The notes under the pieces were generated by a model that worked only from the letters and a program-made list of their open reading frames with translations, did not search any database and was not told the origin of the DNA. From Advenella alkanexedens (GTDB lineage: Bacteria; Pseudomonadota; Gammaproteobacteria; Burkholderiales; Burkholderiaceae_B), in NCBI RefSeq assembly GCF_019132845.1, contig NZ_JAHSPR010000002.1, positions 310,001 through 374,000 of the forward strand: a DNA stretch of 64,000 bases, given 5' to 3'. How positions within the stretch are numbered: the first letter of the stretch is position 1; each line of letters starts with the position of its first letter. The translations under genes were made by a program, and so were the position numbers. Positions 1 through 12,570 of the stretch are shown here, one piece after another.

Positions 1-142
1 TGCTGTTGCTCGCTCTTTGTCTTCTTCACACTTTGTCTCTACGTTTTAATGAATTGGAAAAAAACAATTGTAGAGGCAAATGTCAGAAAGGGTAATTGAA
101 AATTTTGAAAGACAGGCTTTCGTCGATTAAGGAAAAAAAAAT

Positions 143-922
143 CTAACGCTGTTCCGCCGCAATCGCTTCGGCCCTGATCTCTTCCGTCAGGCGTGCTTTC
201 AGCTCCATGAATTCGGGTGTTGTCTTGACGGTGTAGTGTCGGGGGTGGGGCAGGTTAACCTTGATTTCGGTTTTGATGCGTCCGGGGCGGGCACTGAAAA
301 CGGCAATCCGGTTGGCCATGAAAATGGATTCATCAATATCATGAGTCACAAACAGGACGGTTTTTTGGGCCGACTCCCAAATGCCCAGCAACAGCTCCTG
401 CATGAGCAGGCGGGTCTGGTTGTCGAGGGCGCCAAACGGTTCATCCAGCAGCAAAATCTTGGGGTCATTGGCCAGGGCACGGGCAATCGCAGTACGTTGC
501 TGCATGCCGCCAGACAATTGTTTGGGAAAGTGCTGTTCAAAACCTTTCAGGCCAACACGGTGAATGAAGTAACTGCTGCGTTCCTTTTGTTCGGCGGCAG
601 TCATGCCTTTTTCACGCAGGCCAAAACAAATGTTTTGTTCTACCGTGAGCCACGGAAACAGGGTATAGCTTTGAAACACCATGCCGCGGTCGGCACCGGG
701 ACCGGTAATGCGCTGGCCATCCAGAAGCACCTGGCCGGTGGTGGGGTGATCAAGCCCGGCAATAATGCGCAGCATGGTTGATTTGCCACAGCCCGAAGGG
801 CCCAGGATAGTGACAAAATCATTTTCCTGGACGTTGAAATTGATCGGGGTCAGGGCTTGGGTTTGTGTGCCTTTTTTACCCGGAAAGACACGGCTGATGT
901 TTTGTATTTCCAGCTGACTCAT
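143..922 (-). CDS. ABC transporter ATP-binding protein, NitT/TauT (SsuB/TauB) type
   Basis: This 259-aa ATPase powers a periplasmic-binding-protein-dependent importer at the inner membrane. All nucleotide-binding motifs are visible: Walker A GPSGCGKST (41-49), signature LSGGMQQR (136-143), Walker B ILLLDEP (156-162) and the switch histidine in VTHD (194). The run TLFPWLTVEQN after the Q-loop is usual for the nitrate/sulfonate/taurine group. The start codon overlaps the permease stop by one base (TAATG), so the two are translationally coupled. It is the last gene of a binding protein-permease-ATPase operon. The substrate cannot be read from the ATPase; sulfonates, taurine or a thiamine pyrimidine precursor are all possible for this family. 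Confidence 0.93.
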   Translation of the reverse strand: MSQLEIQNISRVFPGKKGTQTQALTPINFNVQENDFVTILGPSGCGKSTMLRIIAGLDHPTTGQVLLDGQRITGPGADRGMVFQSYTLFPWLTVEQNICFGLREKGMTAAEQKERSSYFIHRVGLKGFEQHFPKQLSGGMQQRTAIARALANDPKILLLDEPFGALDNQTRLLMQELLLGIWESAQKTVLFVTHDIDESIFMANRIAVFSARPGRIKTEIKVNLPHPRHYTVKTTPEFMELKARLTEEIRAEAIAAEQR

Positions 923-1725
923 TACAGGTTGCTCCAGGCAAATAAATGGCGGTTGACCGCCTTGAAGGCAAAGTCGGAAATCAGGCCAATAACACCAATG
1001 GTGATAATGCCAAAAATAATCTGGCCTGTGTTCATCAGGGATTGACTATTGGTAATCATGTGACCGATACCGGACGAGGCACCGATCAATTCGGCCACAA
1101 TCACATAGGTCCAGGCCCAGCCCAGCACCAAGCGCAGGATTTCTGCAATTTCCGGTGCTGCACCGGGCAGTATCACGCGACGGATGATTCCCTTGTTATT
1201 GGCGCCCAGCGTATAGGCCGCTTCCACCAGATCCTTGCGGGCATTACTGACCGTGACCGAAACCATCAGAATAATCTGGAAGACCGAGCCAATAAAAATC
1301 ACCAGTATTTTTTGTGCTTCATCAACACCTGCCCATAAAATCAGCAAGGGAATAAATGCTGACGCTGGCAGATAGCGACAGAAGGAAACAAAGGGCTCCA
1401 GGAACGCTTCGATAAACTTGAAGGCCCCCATGGCAATTCCCAATGGCACGGCAACCAGACACGCCAGCAGGAAACCAACCAGCACACGCATGACCGTCAT
1501 ACCAATATCATGAATAAAATTGTATTCCGTGAAAAGCAGGTATCCCTCTTCAAGCATGGTAAGCGGGCTGGCCAGGAAAGTGGGGGAAACAAATCCCCCC
1601 AGGGTAAAAGCGGCCCAGACGGCAACGAATACAATGAAAAAGAGCAGACCCAGCACCCACTTGAAGCGTGGGTGAACGGGATGCAACGGCCTGAATTCAA
1701 AAATTTTGTGTTGTGTTGGTTTCAT
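922..1725 (-). CDS. ABC transporter permease, NitT/TauT (SsuC/TauC) type
   Basis: A 267-aa integral membrane protein with about six hydrophobic segments, the first at roughly residues 23-45. The cytoplasmic EAA loop that contacts the ATPase is seen at about residues 185-205 (EAAYTLGANNKGIIRRVILP), the hallmark of binding-protein-dependent permeases. Length and sequence fit the SsuC/TauC family. It lies 33 bases after the binding-protein gene and overlaps the ATPase start by one base. It forms the transmembrane channel, presumably as a homodimer, since no second permease gene is present. Confidence 0.92.
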   Translation of the reverse strand: MKPTQHKIFEFRPLHPVHPRFKWVLGLLFFIVFVAVWAAFTLGGFVSPTFLASPLTMLEEGYLLFTEYNFIHDIGMTVMRVLVGFLLACLVAVPLGIAMGAFKFIEAFLEPFVSFCRYLPASAFIPLLILWAGVDEAQKILVIFIGSVFQIILMVSVTVSNARKDLVEAAYTLGANNKGIIRRVILPGAAPEIAEILRLVLGWAWTYVIVAELIGASSGIGHMITNSQSLMNTGQIIFGIITIGVIGLISDFAFKAVNRHLFAWSNL

Positions 1726-1758
1726 TACTGCGTTATTTAAGACTTAAGACGGCATGAG

Positions 1759-2721
1759 TTAATTAACATAAGTCGCATCAAACAGGGCGTTCAGGTCTGC
1801 TGGCGCCTTGCGGATCACTTTGGTGTCAATCAGGATGTCGGTGGCTTCTTTCATGAAGGGAATAATGTCATTTTTGAAGTATTCGCGACTGTCTTCCTTG
1901 GTTTTCCAGGTCAGGAATGAAGCGGATTTTTCGAATTGCTCAGCAGACTGCTTAACTTCGGCGCCCATGATGGTATAGGCTTCCTTAGGATTATTTTTAA
2001 TCATCTCAAGGGCATCAGAGTAGCCGGCAACAAGTGCGTAACCGGCTTTGGGGTTGTCTTTGAGCCAGGTGGGGTTGCAGCCGACAAAGTCGATGATCGC
2101 AGGGTATTCAACGGTTGTTGCCAGGATTTTGCCGCCTTTTTCGTTTTCACGAACGGTGGACAGGTAGGGTTCGTAGCTCATGGCTACATCAACCTGACCT
2201 GCATTGAATGCCTGGGCAGCAGCCTGTGGTGACAGGGTGTTGGTTTTGATTTCGGACATTTTGATGCCGTTTTTGTGCATCATGTAAGACAACAGAAAGT
2301 AAGGAGAGGCACCCGCTGTTTCCACGGCAATGGTTTTACCTTTCAGTTCCTTGATGTCATTAACGTCATTGCGTACCGCGATGCCATCGGCGCCATGGGA
2401 GGCATCCAGCATGAATATTTGGGTGACCGGTACATTGTTGGCATTCCAGGCGATGAAGCTGTCGATGGTGGTGGCCACACATTGCAAAGAGCCGGAAGCG
2501 TAGGCCAGCAGACGGTCTTTAACGGGCAGGAATTTGATGTCGACATCCAAACCGTGTTTTTTGAAAAAGCCGGCTTTTTGTGCCAGGGTCAGGGGGGCAA
2601 ATCCGGTCCAGCCAGACATGCCAATGACCACTTTGGTGGTTTCCTGGGCCGAGGCGGTAGCGGATACGGTAGAAAAACACAGGCTCAGGCCGACAAACAA
2701 TGCTTTTTTCATTAAAGACAT
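1759..2721 (-). CDS. ABC transporter substrate-binding protein, NMT1/SsuA-like
   Basis: A 320-aa exported protein with a Sec signal peptide (lysines at 5-6, hydrophobic core about 7-20, probable cleavage after ATASA near residue 25). The mature part (GWTGFAPLTLAQKAGFFKKHGL, split here by position 36-57) is typical of the NMT1/THI5-like and SsuA/TauA binding-protein family, which captures ligands in the periplasm for the permease. A Shine-Dalgarno sequence AAGGAAAG sits just before the ATG at 2721; ATG 2712 is an alternative. It is the first gene of the three-gene operon and diverges from the thiC promoter. No TPP riboswitch is seen on its own side. The ligand is unknown; the position beside thiC makes a pyrimidine precursor of thiamine a testable idea, with sulfonates as the default. 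Confidence 0.88.
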   Translation of the reverse strand: MSLMKKALFVGLSLCFSTVSATASAQETTKVVIGMSGWTGFAPLTLAQKAGFFKKHGLDVDIKFLPVKDRLLAYASGSLQCVATTIDSFIAWNANNVPVTQIFMLDASHGADGIAVRNDVNDIKELKGKTIAVETAGASPYFLLSYMMHKNGIKMSEIKTNTLSPQAAAQAFNAGQVDVAMSYEPYLSTVRENEKGGKILATTVEYPAIIDFVGCNPTWLKDNPKAGYALVAGYSDALEMIKNNPKEAYTIMGAEVKQSAEQFEKSASFLTWKTKEDSREYFKNDIIPFMKEATDILIDTKVIRKAPADLNALFDATYVN

Positions 2722-2882
2722 GATCTTTCCTTCGAGGTAACAGTAGGTGTGTTTTGGGGCGGTTATTTAAATACCAGGCAAGCCAAGATTTTATGACAGA
2801 TTTGCGTAAATACGATTTATTCCCATGGAATTCGGTTAATTAGTTTTGGAAAATGATTGTTTTTTGTGGTTGAAGAATCATC

Positions 2883-2911
2883 TGGACACAAGACAGTCGT
2901 CTACGTATAAT
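2883..2911 (+). promoter_or_regulatory. thiC sigma70-type promoter
   Basis: A -35 element TGGACA (2883-2888) and a perfect -10 TATAAT (2906-2911) are separated by 17 bp, the ideal spacing. Transcription would begin near 2918, immediately upstream of the TPP riboswitch, so the riboswitch would be at the very 5' end of the thiC message. Confidence 0.75.
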
Positions 2912-2918
2912 TTACGCT

Positions 2919-4973
<2,055 letters not shown>

Positions 4974-4990
4974 GAGGCGGAAGACTGATG

Positions 4991-5098
4991 GTTCCCACGC
5001 GGGAGCATGGGAACAAGAAGTTAGCATCTGGTCTCCACGCTCCTGCGTGGTGACCCCAGTCTCCCCTCGCAGCTCGTTCCCATGCTCCTGCGTGGGAA
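4991..5098 (+). repeat. Cluster of three REP-like palindromes after thiC
   Basis: Three short imperfect palindromes of one family lie in the 172-bp gap between thiC and the convergent cysG. They sit at 4991-5014 (arms GTTCCCA/TGGGAAC), 5030-5055 (arms GGTCTCCACGC/GCGTGGTGACC) and 5077-5098 (arms TTCCCATGC/GCGTGGGAA). The core CCCA(T/C)GCTCC(A/T)GCGTGGG recurs in the second cluster upstream of cysG. Such extragenic palindromes are usually mobilised by a RAYT transposase; none is encoded in this window. They could also act as bidirectional transcript ends. Confidence 0.85.
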
Positions 5099-5145
5099 TG
5101 CCTACCGCAGCCTGGTCCCCCAGCCACATCTGTGCACAGGAACGC

Positions 5146-6519
5146 CTAATCACCAAACCATTTCAAATTTGAATGAAGCCCGGCCGTTTCACCTACCACA
5201 ATAAGGGCAGGGGCTTGCGCCAGTTTGGCCAGTTCAGGCAGTTGTGCCAGGGTACCGGTCTGAACCTGCTGGTTCTTGCGGGTACCATGGCTGATAATGG
5301 CAATGGGTGTGTTTTCTTTGCGGCCATGGGCAATCAGCTGGTGTGAAATTTCCTCGGCCTTGATGGTGCCCATGTAAATCACTAATGTCTGTTTGCCACG
5401 GGCCAGGGTTTTCCATTCCAGCTCATCACCATCGGGGCGGCAGTGGCCGGTAATGAACATGGCGGTTTGAGCGTGATCACGGTGTGTGAGCGGAATACCG
5501 GCATAGGCGGTTGCGCCCAGTGCCGCGGTAATGCCCGGAATCACCCGGTAAGCAATGTTTTCTTCACGCAGGGCTTCCAGTTCTTCGGCTCCACGGCCAA
5601 AGACAAACGGGTCGCCTCCTTTCAGGCGCACCACGCGCAGGCCCTGTTTGGCGTATTTGATCAGGCGCTGGTTGGTGTCTTCCTGGGCGACCGAATGCGC
5701 GCCTGCCCGTTTACCCACCGATTCCCGAATCGCATCACGGCGTACCAGTTCCAGGATTTCATCGCTGATCAGGGCATCGTACAATACGATATCGGCCTGC
5801 TGAATGGCTTGCAGCGCTTTTAAGGTAAGCAGCTCCGGGTCACCGGGGCCGGCACCGACCAGCGTGACTTCACCGGGCTGGCGGGTATGGCCATTCAGCT
5901 GTTGTTCCAGTTCTTCTTCGGCCTGTTGGGGTTGTCCGTTTGCCATCAGGGTGTTAAAACGGCTGGCAAACAGGTTCTCCCAGAAGCGGCGGCGTTCCGT
6001 GATGTTGCTCAGGCGCGCTTTGACCTGCTCGCGCCATTTGCCAGCCAGGCTGGCGACTTCACCTAAATGATGGGGAATCAGGGCTTCCAGTTTTTCCCGC
6101 AGCAGCCGGATCAGGACAGGAGAAGTGCCCTGGCTTGAAATGGCAATTTGAATGGGGGCACGGTCAATGACGGAGGGCAGGATGAAGGAGCAGAGCTCCT
6201 GGGTATCCACAATATTTACCAGTTTCTGGCGCCGCTCGGCTTCGCTGGCGATCTGGCGGTTCAGTGCTGCATTGTCGGTGGCACCAATAACCAGAAATAC
6301 ATCATTTAATTGCTCTGCCTGAAACGAGTCTGCAACATGGCTGATACGGTCTTCCTTGACCCATTGGGCCACTTCATCACAAAGCGCCTGGGCCACCACG
6401 CGCACCTGGGCACCGGCTTTGAGCAGGGAAGCAATTTTACGTGCGGCAACGTGGCCACCACCGACAACCAGGACGGGGCGCTTGTTGAGATTGGTGAAGA
6501 TGGGGTAATAAGAAGACAT
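5146..6519 (-). CDS. cysG: Siroheme synthase CysG (multifunctional)
   Basis: A 457-aa fusion making siroheme, the cofactor of sulfite and nitrite reductases, from uroporphyrinogen III. The N-terminal part (about 1-210) is the NAD-dependent precorrin-2 dehydrogenase/ferrochelatase with [11 protein letters not shown] near residue 18. The C-terminal part (about 216-457) is the SAM-dependent uroporphyrinogen methyltransferase, with [12 protein letters not shown], the [12 protein letters not shown] block and a late ITGHC segment. Length equals that of E. coli CysG. The gene stands alone, with REP-like clusters on both sides, and converges on thiC. No sulfate assimilation gene adjoins it in the window. 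Confidence 0.95.
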   Translation of the reverse strand: MSSYYPIFTNLNKRPVLVVGGGHVAARKIASLLKAGAQVRVVAQALCDEVAQWVKEDRISHVADSFQAEQLNDVFLVIGATDNAALNRQIASEAERRQKLVNIVDTQELCSFILPSVIDRAPIQIAISSQGTSPVLIRLLREKLEALIPHHLGEVASLAGKWREQVKARLSNITERRRFWENLFASRFNTLMANGQPQQAEEELEQQLNGHTRQPGEVTLVGAGPGDPELLTLKALQAIQQADIVLYDALISDEILELVRRDAIRESVGKRAGAHSVAQEDTNQRLIKYAKQGLRVVRLKGGDPFVFGRGAEELEALREENIAYRVIPGITAALGATAYAGIPLTHRDHAQTAMFITGHCRPDGDELEWKTLARGKQTLVIYMGTIKAEEISHQLIAHGRKENTPIAIISHGTRKNQQVQTGTLAQLPELAKLAQAPALIVVGETAGLHSNLKWFGD

Positions 6520-6646
6520 CAGAAACCAGGAGCGATAAGAAACAATGATGGGATCTGATGAATGCTATATGAAATATTTAATAAATAAAAATAACTATTT
6601 CATTGATGTTTAAAACTGAAGGTTATATAAGGTTGTTGGCTATATT

Positions 6647-6807
6647 GGTGCCCATGCTCCAGCGTGGGCACCGGAAGGCATGCCAGCAGGAACTGGCGCA
6701 GGACTTCAGGCTTTATTGGCTCCCACGCGGGAGCGTGGGAGCCAGAAGGGCCTTTTGCGACAGCCTCGGGAGCGTGGTATTGGTGCCCATGCTCCAGCGT
6801 GGGCACC
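6647..6807 (+). repeat. Cluster of three REP-like palindromes between proB and cysG
   Basis: The 309-bp gap between proB and cysG (6520-6828) holds palindromes at 6647-6672, 6718-6743 and 6782-6807. The first and third share the same 26-bp core (arms GGTGCCCATGC/GCGTGGGCACC) plus the flank CGGAAGGCA. The second is the opposite orientation of the family (arms GGCTCCCACGC/GCGTGGGAGCC). A decayed half-copy reading GGGAGCGTGG precedes the third. Alternating orientation at short spacing resembles REPIN arrangements. The AT-rich bases 6540-6640 show no gene. Confidence 0.87.
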
Positions 6808-6828
6808 GGAAGGCACCGGCGCATGAAC

Positions 6829-7977
6829 TCAGGCTTTGGCAAACTTGCGCAGCACCACCATATTGTTGCGGTGCATCAGTTCAGCGGCGGTCATTGAGCC
6901 CAGAATGGTTTCAATTTTATGGGTGGGCTGGCGCATGATGCGGCGGGTGTCTGAGGAGGAATAGTTGATCAGGCCGCGTGCATATTCAACATTGTTTTCA
7001 TCCATGCAGGCCACTACATCGCCCCGTTCAAACTCACCATTGACGCGGATAACGCCCACGGGCAGCAGGCTTTTTCCTTGCAGGGTAAGGGCTTTGAGGG
7101 CACCTTCATCCAGGGTGATCTGGCCGCGCAGCCGCAGATGATCGGCCAGCCATTGTTTACGGGCAGAGCGTACCGCCACCGAGGCACGCAATTCGCTGCC
7201 AATGGATTCTCCCTGACTTAAGCGTTCAAGTACGTTAGGTTCACGGCCCGAGGCAATGACGGTATGTGCACCGCTATTGGCTGCACGTTTGGCCGCCAGC
7301 ACTTTGGTGGCCATGCCACCGGTACCAATATTGGAGCCGGCGCCACCGGCCATTTCCTCAAGTGCAGGATCGCCTGCCGTGGCCACCGAGATGAGTTTGG
7401 CCTGTGGGTTCTTGCGTGGGTCGCTGTCATACAGGCCGCTTTGGTCAGTCAAAATAATTAAAACATCCGCCTCAATTAAATTGGTGACCAGGGCACCCAG
7501 CGTATCGTTGTCGCCCAGGCGGATTTCATCGGTAACCACGGTGTCGTTTTCGTTAACGATGGGAATGACCCCCAGATCAAGCAGGGTAAACAGGGTGGAA
7601 CGGGCATTCAGATAGCGGTGGCGATCGGCCAGGTCTTCATGGGTTAACAAAATCTGGGCGGCGCACAGATTGTGCTCATGAAATGCGGTTTCATAGGCCT
7701 GAATCAGTCCCATTTGTCCGATTGCCGCGGCAGCCTGCAGTTCGTTCATGGCTTTGGGGCGGGTTTGCCAGTTAAGGCGTGCCATGCCTTCGGCCACTGA
7801 ACCGCTGGATACCAGAACCACTTGCTTGTTTTGTTTCCTGAGCGCGGCAATTTGCGATGCCCACTGCCGGATGGCGGTGTTATCCAGGCCCTTGCCATTA
7901 TTGGTAACAAGAGAAGAGCCCACTTTAATGACAATACGTTGGGCTGAATGAACGGCAGATTGGGGCACGGTGCTCAT
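6829..7977 (-). CDS. proB: Glutamate 5-kinase ProB
   Basis: ProB phosphorylates glutamate to gamma-glutamyl phosphate, the first and feedback-inhibited step of proline synthesis. The 382-aa product has an amino-acid kinase domain (about 14-265; [11 protein letters not shown] at the start, [11 protein letters not shown], the NENDTV block) and a C-terminal PUA domain (about 285-370), matching full-length bacterial ProB. It lies 38 bases downstream of obgE in the same direction, the order rplU-rpmA-obgE-proB usual in Burkholderiales. proA is not in the window. Confidence 0.96.
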   Translation of the reverse strand: MSTVPQSAVHSAQRIVIKVGSSLVTNNGKGLDNTAIRQWASQIAALRKQNKQVVLVSSGSVAEGMARLNWQTRPKAMNELQAAAAIGQMGLIQAYETAFHEHNLCAAQILLTHEDLADRHRYLNARSTLFTLLDLGVIPIVNENDTVVTDEIRLGDNDTLGALVTNLIEADVLIILTDQSGLYDSDPRKNPQAKLISVATAGDPALEEMAGGAGSNIGTGGMATKVLAAKRAANSGAHTVIASGREPNVLERLSQGESIGSELRASVAVRSARKQWLADHLRLRGQITLDEGALKALTLQGKSLLPVGVIRVNGEFERGDVVACMDENNVEYARGLINYSSSDTRRIMRQPTHKIETILGSMTAAELMHRNNMVVLRKFAKA

Positions 7978-8015
7978 GATGTGAATCGGGAGAGAAACAA
8001 AAAATAAATGATTGA

Positions 8016-9134
<1,119 letters not shown>

Positions 9135-9197
9135 TTATAAACAGTTATTCTAAATCCAAATTGCGTTAGCTGCATTTCGGAAGGGGATAAAAATAAA

Positions 9198-9229
9198 AAT
9201 GCCGCTCACCTGATAGAGTGAACGGCATT
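9198..9229 (-). terminator. Terminator after rplU-rpmA
   Basis: On the minus strand, AATGCCGTTCAC pairs with GTGAGCGGCATT (12 bp with one mismatch, 8-base loop) and is followed by TTTTATTTTTAT. It lies 21 bases past the rpmA stop, so part of the transcription would end before obgE. Confidence 0.8.
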
Positions 9230-9249
9230 GATTGTTTTTGAAACTGCGC

Positions 9250-9510
9250 TTATTCAGCAGCAATAACAGAAACGGTTTGCTTGTTGAGTGCGCCTTTTAC
9301 AGAGAACTGTACGCTGCCATCAACCAATGCAAATAAAGTGTGGTCTTTGCCGATACCTACGTTGGTTCCGGGGTGGAAACGAGTGCCACGCTGACGAACA
9401 ATGATGGATCCTGCCGGGATTACCTGACCACCGTACGCTTTAACACCCAGACGTTTGGATTCTGAGTCGCGGCCGTTGCGGGTTGAGCCGCCGCCTTTCT
9501 TTTGTGCCAT
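9250..9510 (-). CDS. rpmA: 50S ribosomal protein L27
   Basis: L27 sits at the peptidyl-transferase centre of the large subunit. The 86-aa sequence begins [19 protein letters not shown], with the characteristic GGG near the N-terminus that reaches toward the P-site tRNA, and continues with [15 protein letters not shown] lies eight bases before the ATG. It follows rplU by 33 bases in the standard L21-L27 operon. Confidence 0.98.
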   Translation of the reverse strand: MAQKKGGGSTRNGRDSESKRLGVKAYGGQVIPAGSIIVRQRGTRFHPGTNVGIGKDHTLFALVDGSVQFSVKGALNKQTVSVIAAE

Positions 9511-9543
9511 GATTAGCTCCTGCTGTATTAAGGTAAGTCGAAA

Positions 9544-9855
9544 TTAAGCTGTGATAGCTTCGATAACGATTTGTGTGTAATTTTGGCGATGGCCTTGGTG
9601 ACGCTGATAGTGCTTGCGACGGCGCATTTTGAAAATTTTCACTTTATCGTGACGACCCTGTGCAAGAACCTTTGCTTTCACCACAGCACCAGCAACTAAA
9701 GGAGTACCAACCTTGATTGATTCACCTTCGCCTACTGACAAAACCTGGTCTAGCGAGATTTCTTGCCCAATGTCAGCCGGTATCTGTTCTATCTTAAGTT
9801 TTTGACCTTCGGCAACACGATACTGTTTGCCACCGGTTTTTATGACCGCGTACAT
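9544..9855 (-). CDS. rplU: 50S ribosomal protein L21
   Basis: L21 binds 23S rRNA in the large subunit. The start is placed at 9855, giving 103 aa beginning [14 protein letters not shown], as in other bacteria, rather than the in-frame ATG at 9870. The Shine-Dalgarno GAGG overlaps the upstream ATG itself (ATGAGGTTAAACCATATG) and is well spaced only for the downstream one. The conserved [14 protein letters not shown] block near residue 78 is present. A good promoter lies about 60 bases upstream. Confidence 0.97.
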   Translation of the reverse strand: MYAVIKTGGKQYRVAEGQKLKIEQIPADIGQEISLDQVLSVGEGESIKVGTPLVAGAVVKAKVLAQGRHDKVKIFKMRRRKHYQRHQGHRQNYTQIVIEAITA

Positions 9856-9911
9856 ATGGTTTAACCTCAAAAATAATTAAGTAACATAGCAAAATTTATG
9901 CTAAGCCTTGC

Positions 9912-9941
9912 ATTTTATCCTGCTTGCTTCTGAAAAGTCAA
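9912..9941 (-). promoter_or_regulatory. Promoter of rplU-rpmA
   Basis: On the minus strand, TTGACT (9941-9936) and TAAAAT (9917-9912) are 18 bp apart, close to the sigma70 consensus. Transcription would start near 9905 and give a leader of about 50 bases before rplU. Confidence 0.65.
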
Positions 9942-9997
9942 ATAAATCAATTGCTTGATGAAATAAAGTTGGGTACCTGGGGGGATGGGTGTGGTTT

Positions 9998-11047
9998 TCA
10001 GGCACGTGCCCAGGTATGGCCCGTCACAAAGCCGCGATGGTTTTCCCGGTAAAGTCCGGGATGCGCCGGGTCTTCCTGGAGGGCAGCAAGCAGGAGGGGT
10101 TCGGCAGGGTGGTTATCGGCAAGGAAATGCAGGCCAAGCTGTTGCTGTAACTGCGAGGCATCAAGTGTTTGTCCGGATGTCGCCCATGCTTCGGATAACC
10201 AGTTCAGCCGGGGCAGGACAAGCCAGCGAATGTTGTCGGGCTGGCGGGCAAGGCGGGCCAGGAAATCGGGCAGACGCAGCCACCAGCCTTTATTATGAGC
10301 CGGATTCAGGCAGTCAAGCGTGGTTTTTCCTGGGAACAGATAGCTGTCCCAATCGCTACCTTGCAAGGGATAAAACAGCCAGCCTTTCAGGTAAATCCCC
10401 CATTCATCCACCTGCCTGCCCAGCCGGGTGGTAATTTGCTCATGAGCGGACAGTTGCAATTGGTGGTTAAACAGACGTTGTGTTTTTCTGTATAGCGTAT
10501 CGTGCAACTGGGTGCCAACGAAACGATGCAATTCCTTGTTGGCCTGCCCGTCAGTAGGCAGATCGGGCGCTTCAGATAAGGGCACGTAAAGGTAAAGCTT
10601 GACGGCCAGTTCCCAGTGATGAATGGCTCCGGTTTTGTTTTCCTGCCAAATGTAATCTACTTCTCCCAGCGTTTTACGGCCTTTTTCCGGGGCAACCGGT
10701 TCCAGGTGAATAGGGTGGTGGTGCAGTAAAAGCCGGGTGTCCTGGCAGTGGTCCAGCCCCAGTTTCAGAAGGTGTTCGGCATATAGACCCAGACGCCTGA
10801 AGCGGGTTTCCGTTTGGGGCGTCAAAGCCATCGGATGTTGCTGCTCTTGGTACATCCATTGCATGATGTGTTGCAGGCAATGATCCGGAAAGCGGGCGGG
10901 GGGGTAAGAGGCAAAGCCGGGTGCCAGCAAGGGTTGGGTATGCAGCAGCCAGTACAGGTCGCGCCAGGCCTGGCAGGGTAATGTGGGCTGTTTGGCAGAA
11001 AAAAACCGGTCAACGACAGGCGTGACCGGTTTTTGTGGGACAGTCAT
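9998..11047 (-). CDS. DUF1853 family protein
   Basis: A 349-aa soluble protein of unknown function. It matches the DUF1853 pattern: after a region rich in His and Gln come GEVDYIW (about 128) and HWELAVKLYLYVP (about 144). The spaced acidic residues and the ELAVK segment resemble the core of PD-(D/E)XK nucleases; that likeness is an inference, not a demonstrated activity. It begins 6 bases after the argJ stop, so the two are probably co-transcribed, but no functional link to arginine synthesis is known to me. Confidence 0.75.
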   Translation of the reverse strand: MTVPQKPVTPVVDRFFSAKQPTLPCQAWRDLYWLLHTQPLLAPGFASYPPARFPDHCLQHIMQWMYQEQQHPMALTPQTETRFRRLGLYAEHLLKLGLDHCQDTRLLLHHHPIHLEPVAPEKGRKTLGEVDYIWQENKTGAIHHWELAVKLYLYVPLSEAPDLPTDGQANKELHRFVGTQLHDTLYRKTQRLFNHQLQLSAHEQITTRLGRQVDEWGIYLKGWLFYPLQGSDWDSYLFPGKTTLDCLNPAHNKGWWLRLPDFLARLARQPDNIRWLVLPRLNWLSEAWATSGQTLDASQLQQQLGLHFLADNHPAEPLLLAALQEDPAHPGLYRENHRGFVTGHTWARA

Positions 11048-11053
11048 GTCGTA

Positions 11054-12280
11054 TCAGGAACGGTAATCTGCGTTAATGGTGACGTACTCATGAGAGAAGT
11101 CGCAGGTGTAAACTGTCTCGGTCACATCGCCGCGACCCAGGGAAATGCGCACCAGGATTTCGGCTTCGTTCATGACGCGTTGGCCATCTTCTTCCTGGTA
11201 AGCCGGGGAGCGGCCGCCGTTTTCGGCTACCAGCACATCACCCAGCCATAAGCGGGTTTTGTTCACGTCAAGGTCTTCGATACCCGCGTAACCCACCGCA
11301 GCCAGAATGCGGCCCAGGTTTGGATCGGAAGCATAAAACGCGGTTTTCACCAGTGGTGAGTGGGCAATGGCATAAGCAACTTTAAGTGCTTCTTCGGAAT
11401 TGCCTGCGTCTTCAATGCGAACGGTAATGAATTTGGTGGCCCCTTCGGCATCGCGTACGATTTTTTGTGCCAGCTCGCGAGCCATGGCAGTCAGTTCGTT
11501 CTTGATGGTTTCGTAGTGAGGGCTGCTGGTGTTGTCTACCTGAATGCCACTTTGACCGGTGGCGGCTACGATGAAAGAGTCATTGGTGGAGGTGTCGCCA
11601 TCAACCGTGATACGGTTGAAAGAATGATTGGCAATGTCCAGGGTGAGTGACTTGAGCAGCTGGGGCTCGATATCGGCATCGGTTGCCAGGAAGCCCAGCA
11701 TGGTTGCCATGTTGGGGCGAATCATGCCAGCGCCTTTGCTGATACCGGTAAAGGTAACGGTTCTGCCCTCAATCTGGATTTGCCGGGAACAGATTTTGGG
11801 CAGGGTGTCAGTGGTCATGATGCCATAAGCGGCTTTCATCCACTCGTTTTTACCCAAGGCATTGATGGCCTTTGGCAGGGCGGCAATGATTTTATCGCTA
11901 GGCAGGGGTTCAAGGATGACGCCGGTTGAAAAAGGCAGGATTTGCTCTTCCAGAACACCCAGTTCTTTGGCCAGGGCATGACAAGTGGCATATGCACGGT
12001 CAAGGCCATCGGCACCGCTACCTGCGTTGGCATTGCCGGTGTTGATAAGCAGGGCACGGATGTCATGACCGGCTTGCAGACGCGACTCGCATATTTGAAC
12101 AGGCGCTGCACGAAAACGGTTTTTGGTAAAAACACCTGCCACGGCAGTACCTGGACTGAATTTGAAAACGGTAAGATCTTTACGGTTTTCTTTTTTGATA
12201 CCGGCCTCGGTTACACCGATTTCTACGCCTGCGACAGGAAAAATATCTGTTTCACTGGGAATATGAAGATTGACAGCCAT
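11054..12280 (-). CDS. argJ: Bifunctional ornithine acetyltransferase / N-acetylglutamate synthase ArgJ
   Basis: ArgJ transfers acetyl from N-acetylornithine to glutamate and so recycles acetyl groups in the cyclic arginine pathway; bifunctional forms also use acetyl-CoA. The 408-aa precursor carries the self-cleavage site in [14 protein letters not shown]: the chain is cut between Ala and Thr, and the Thr becomes the nucleophile of the beta subunit. The TTDT block and the C-terminal [16 protein letters not shown] ending are typical. argC of the same pathway lies 37 kb away (49415). It is followed at 6 bases by the DUF1853 gene. Confidence 0.96.
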   Translation of the reverse strand: MAVNLHIPSETDIFPVAGVEIGVTEAGIKKENRKDLTVFKFSPGTAVAGVFTKNRFRAAPVQICESRLQAGHDIRALLINTGNANAGSGADGLDRAYATCHALAKELGVLEEQILPFSTGVILEPLPSDKIIAALPKAINALGKNEWMKAAYGIMTTDTLPKICSRQIQIEGRTVTFTGISKGAGMIRPNMATMLGFLATDADIEPQLLKSLTLDIANHSFNRITVDGDTSTNDSFIVAATGQSGIQVDNTSSPHYETIKNELTAMARELAQKIVRDAEGATKFITVRIEDAGNSEEALKVAYAIAHSPLVKTAFYASDPNLGRILAAVGYAGIEDLDVNKTRLWLGDVLVAENGGRSPAYQEEDGQRVMNEAEILVRISLGRGDVTETVYTCDFSHEYVTINADYRS

Positions 12281-12570
12281 TCTGCTTTTCTGCCCTTGGG
12301 ATTATGGAATACCCTTAATAATAACCGTAAATAACTGGAGATGCTATAAAAAGTGGTAGGGCTGAAAAAAATTGGGGAGTGATGGTAAAGCGATGTGCTA
12401 GAAAAAAGTGCATCTTAATCCTTAGTCCGGCATTTGATTCATCTTTCCGTAGAGGTCATTGGATCAGGCAAAGATGAAAATGCTGATAAATCAGTGGTAA
12501 AGCTTATGTATCGTGGATCTTGAGTTAGAGCATTTTTAGACCATGGCGTCATGACCCTTGATTGAACAGC
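12281..12570. other. Intergenic region between argJ and the 139-aa ORF
   Basis: These 290 bases are AT-rich and contain no convincing gene. They hold the argJ upstream region and the 3' end of the leftward ORF. This is the left boundary at which base composition changes from the housekeeping genes to the mcrBC island. I see no tRNA fragment or direct repeat marking an integration site. Confidence 0.5.
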
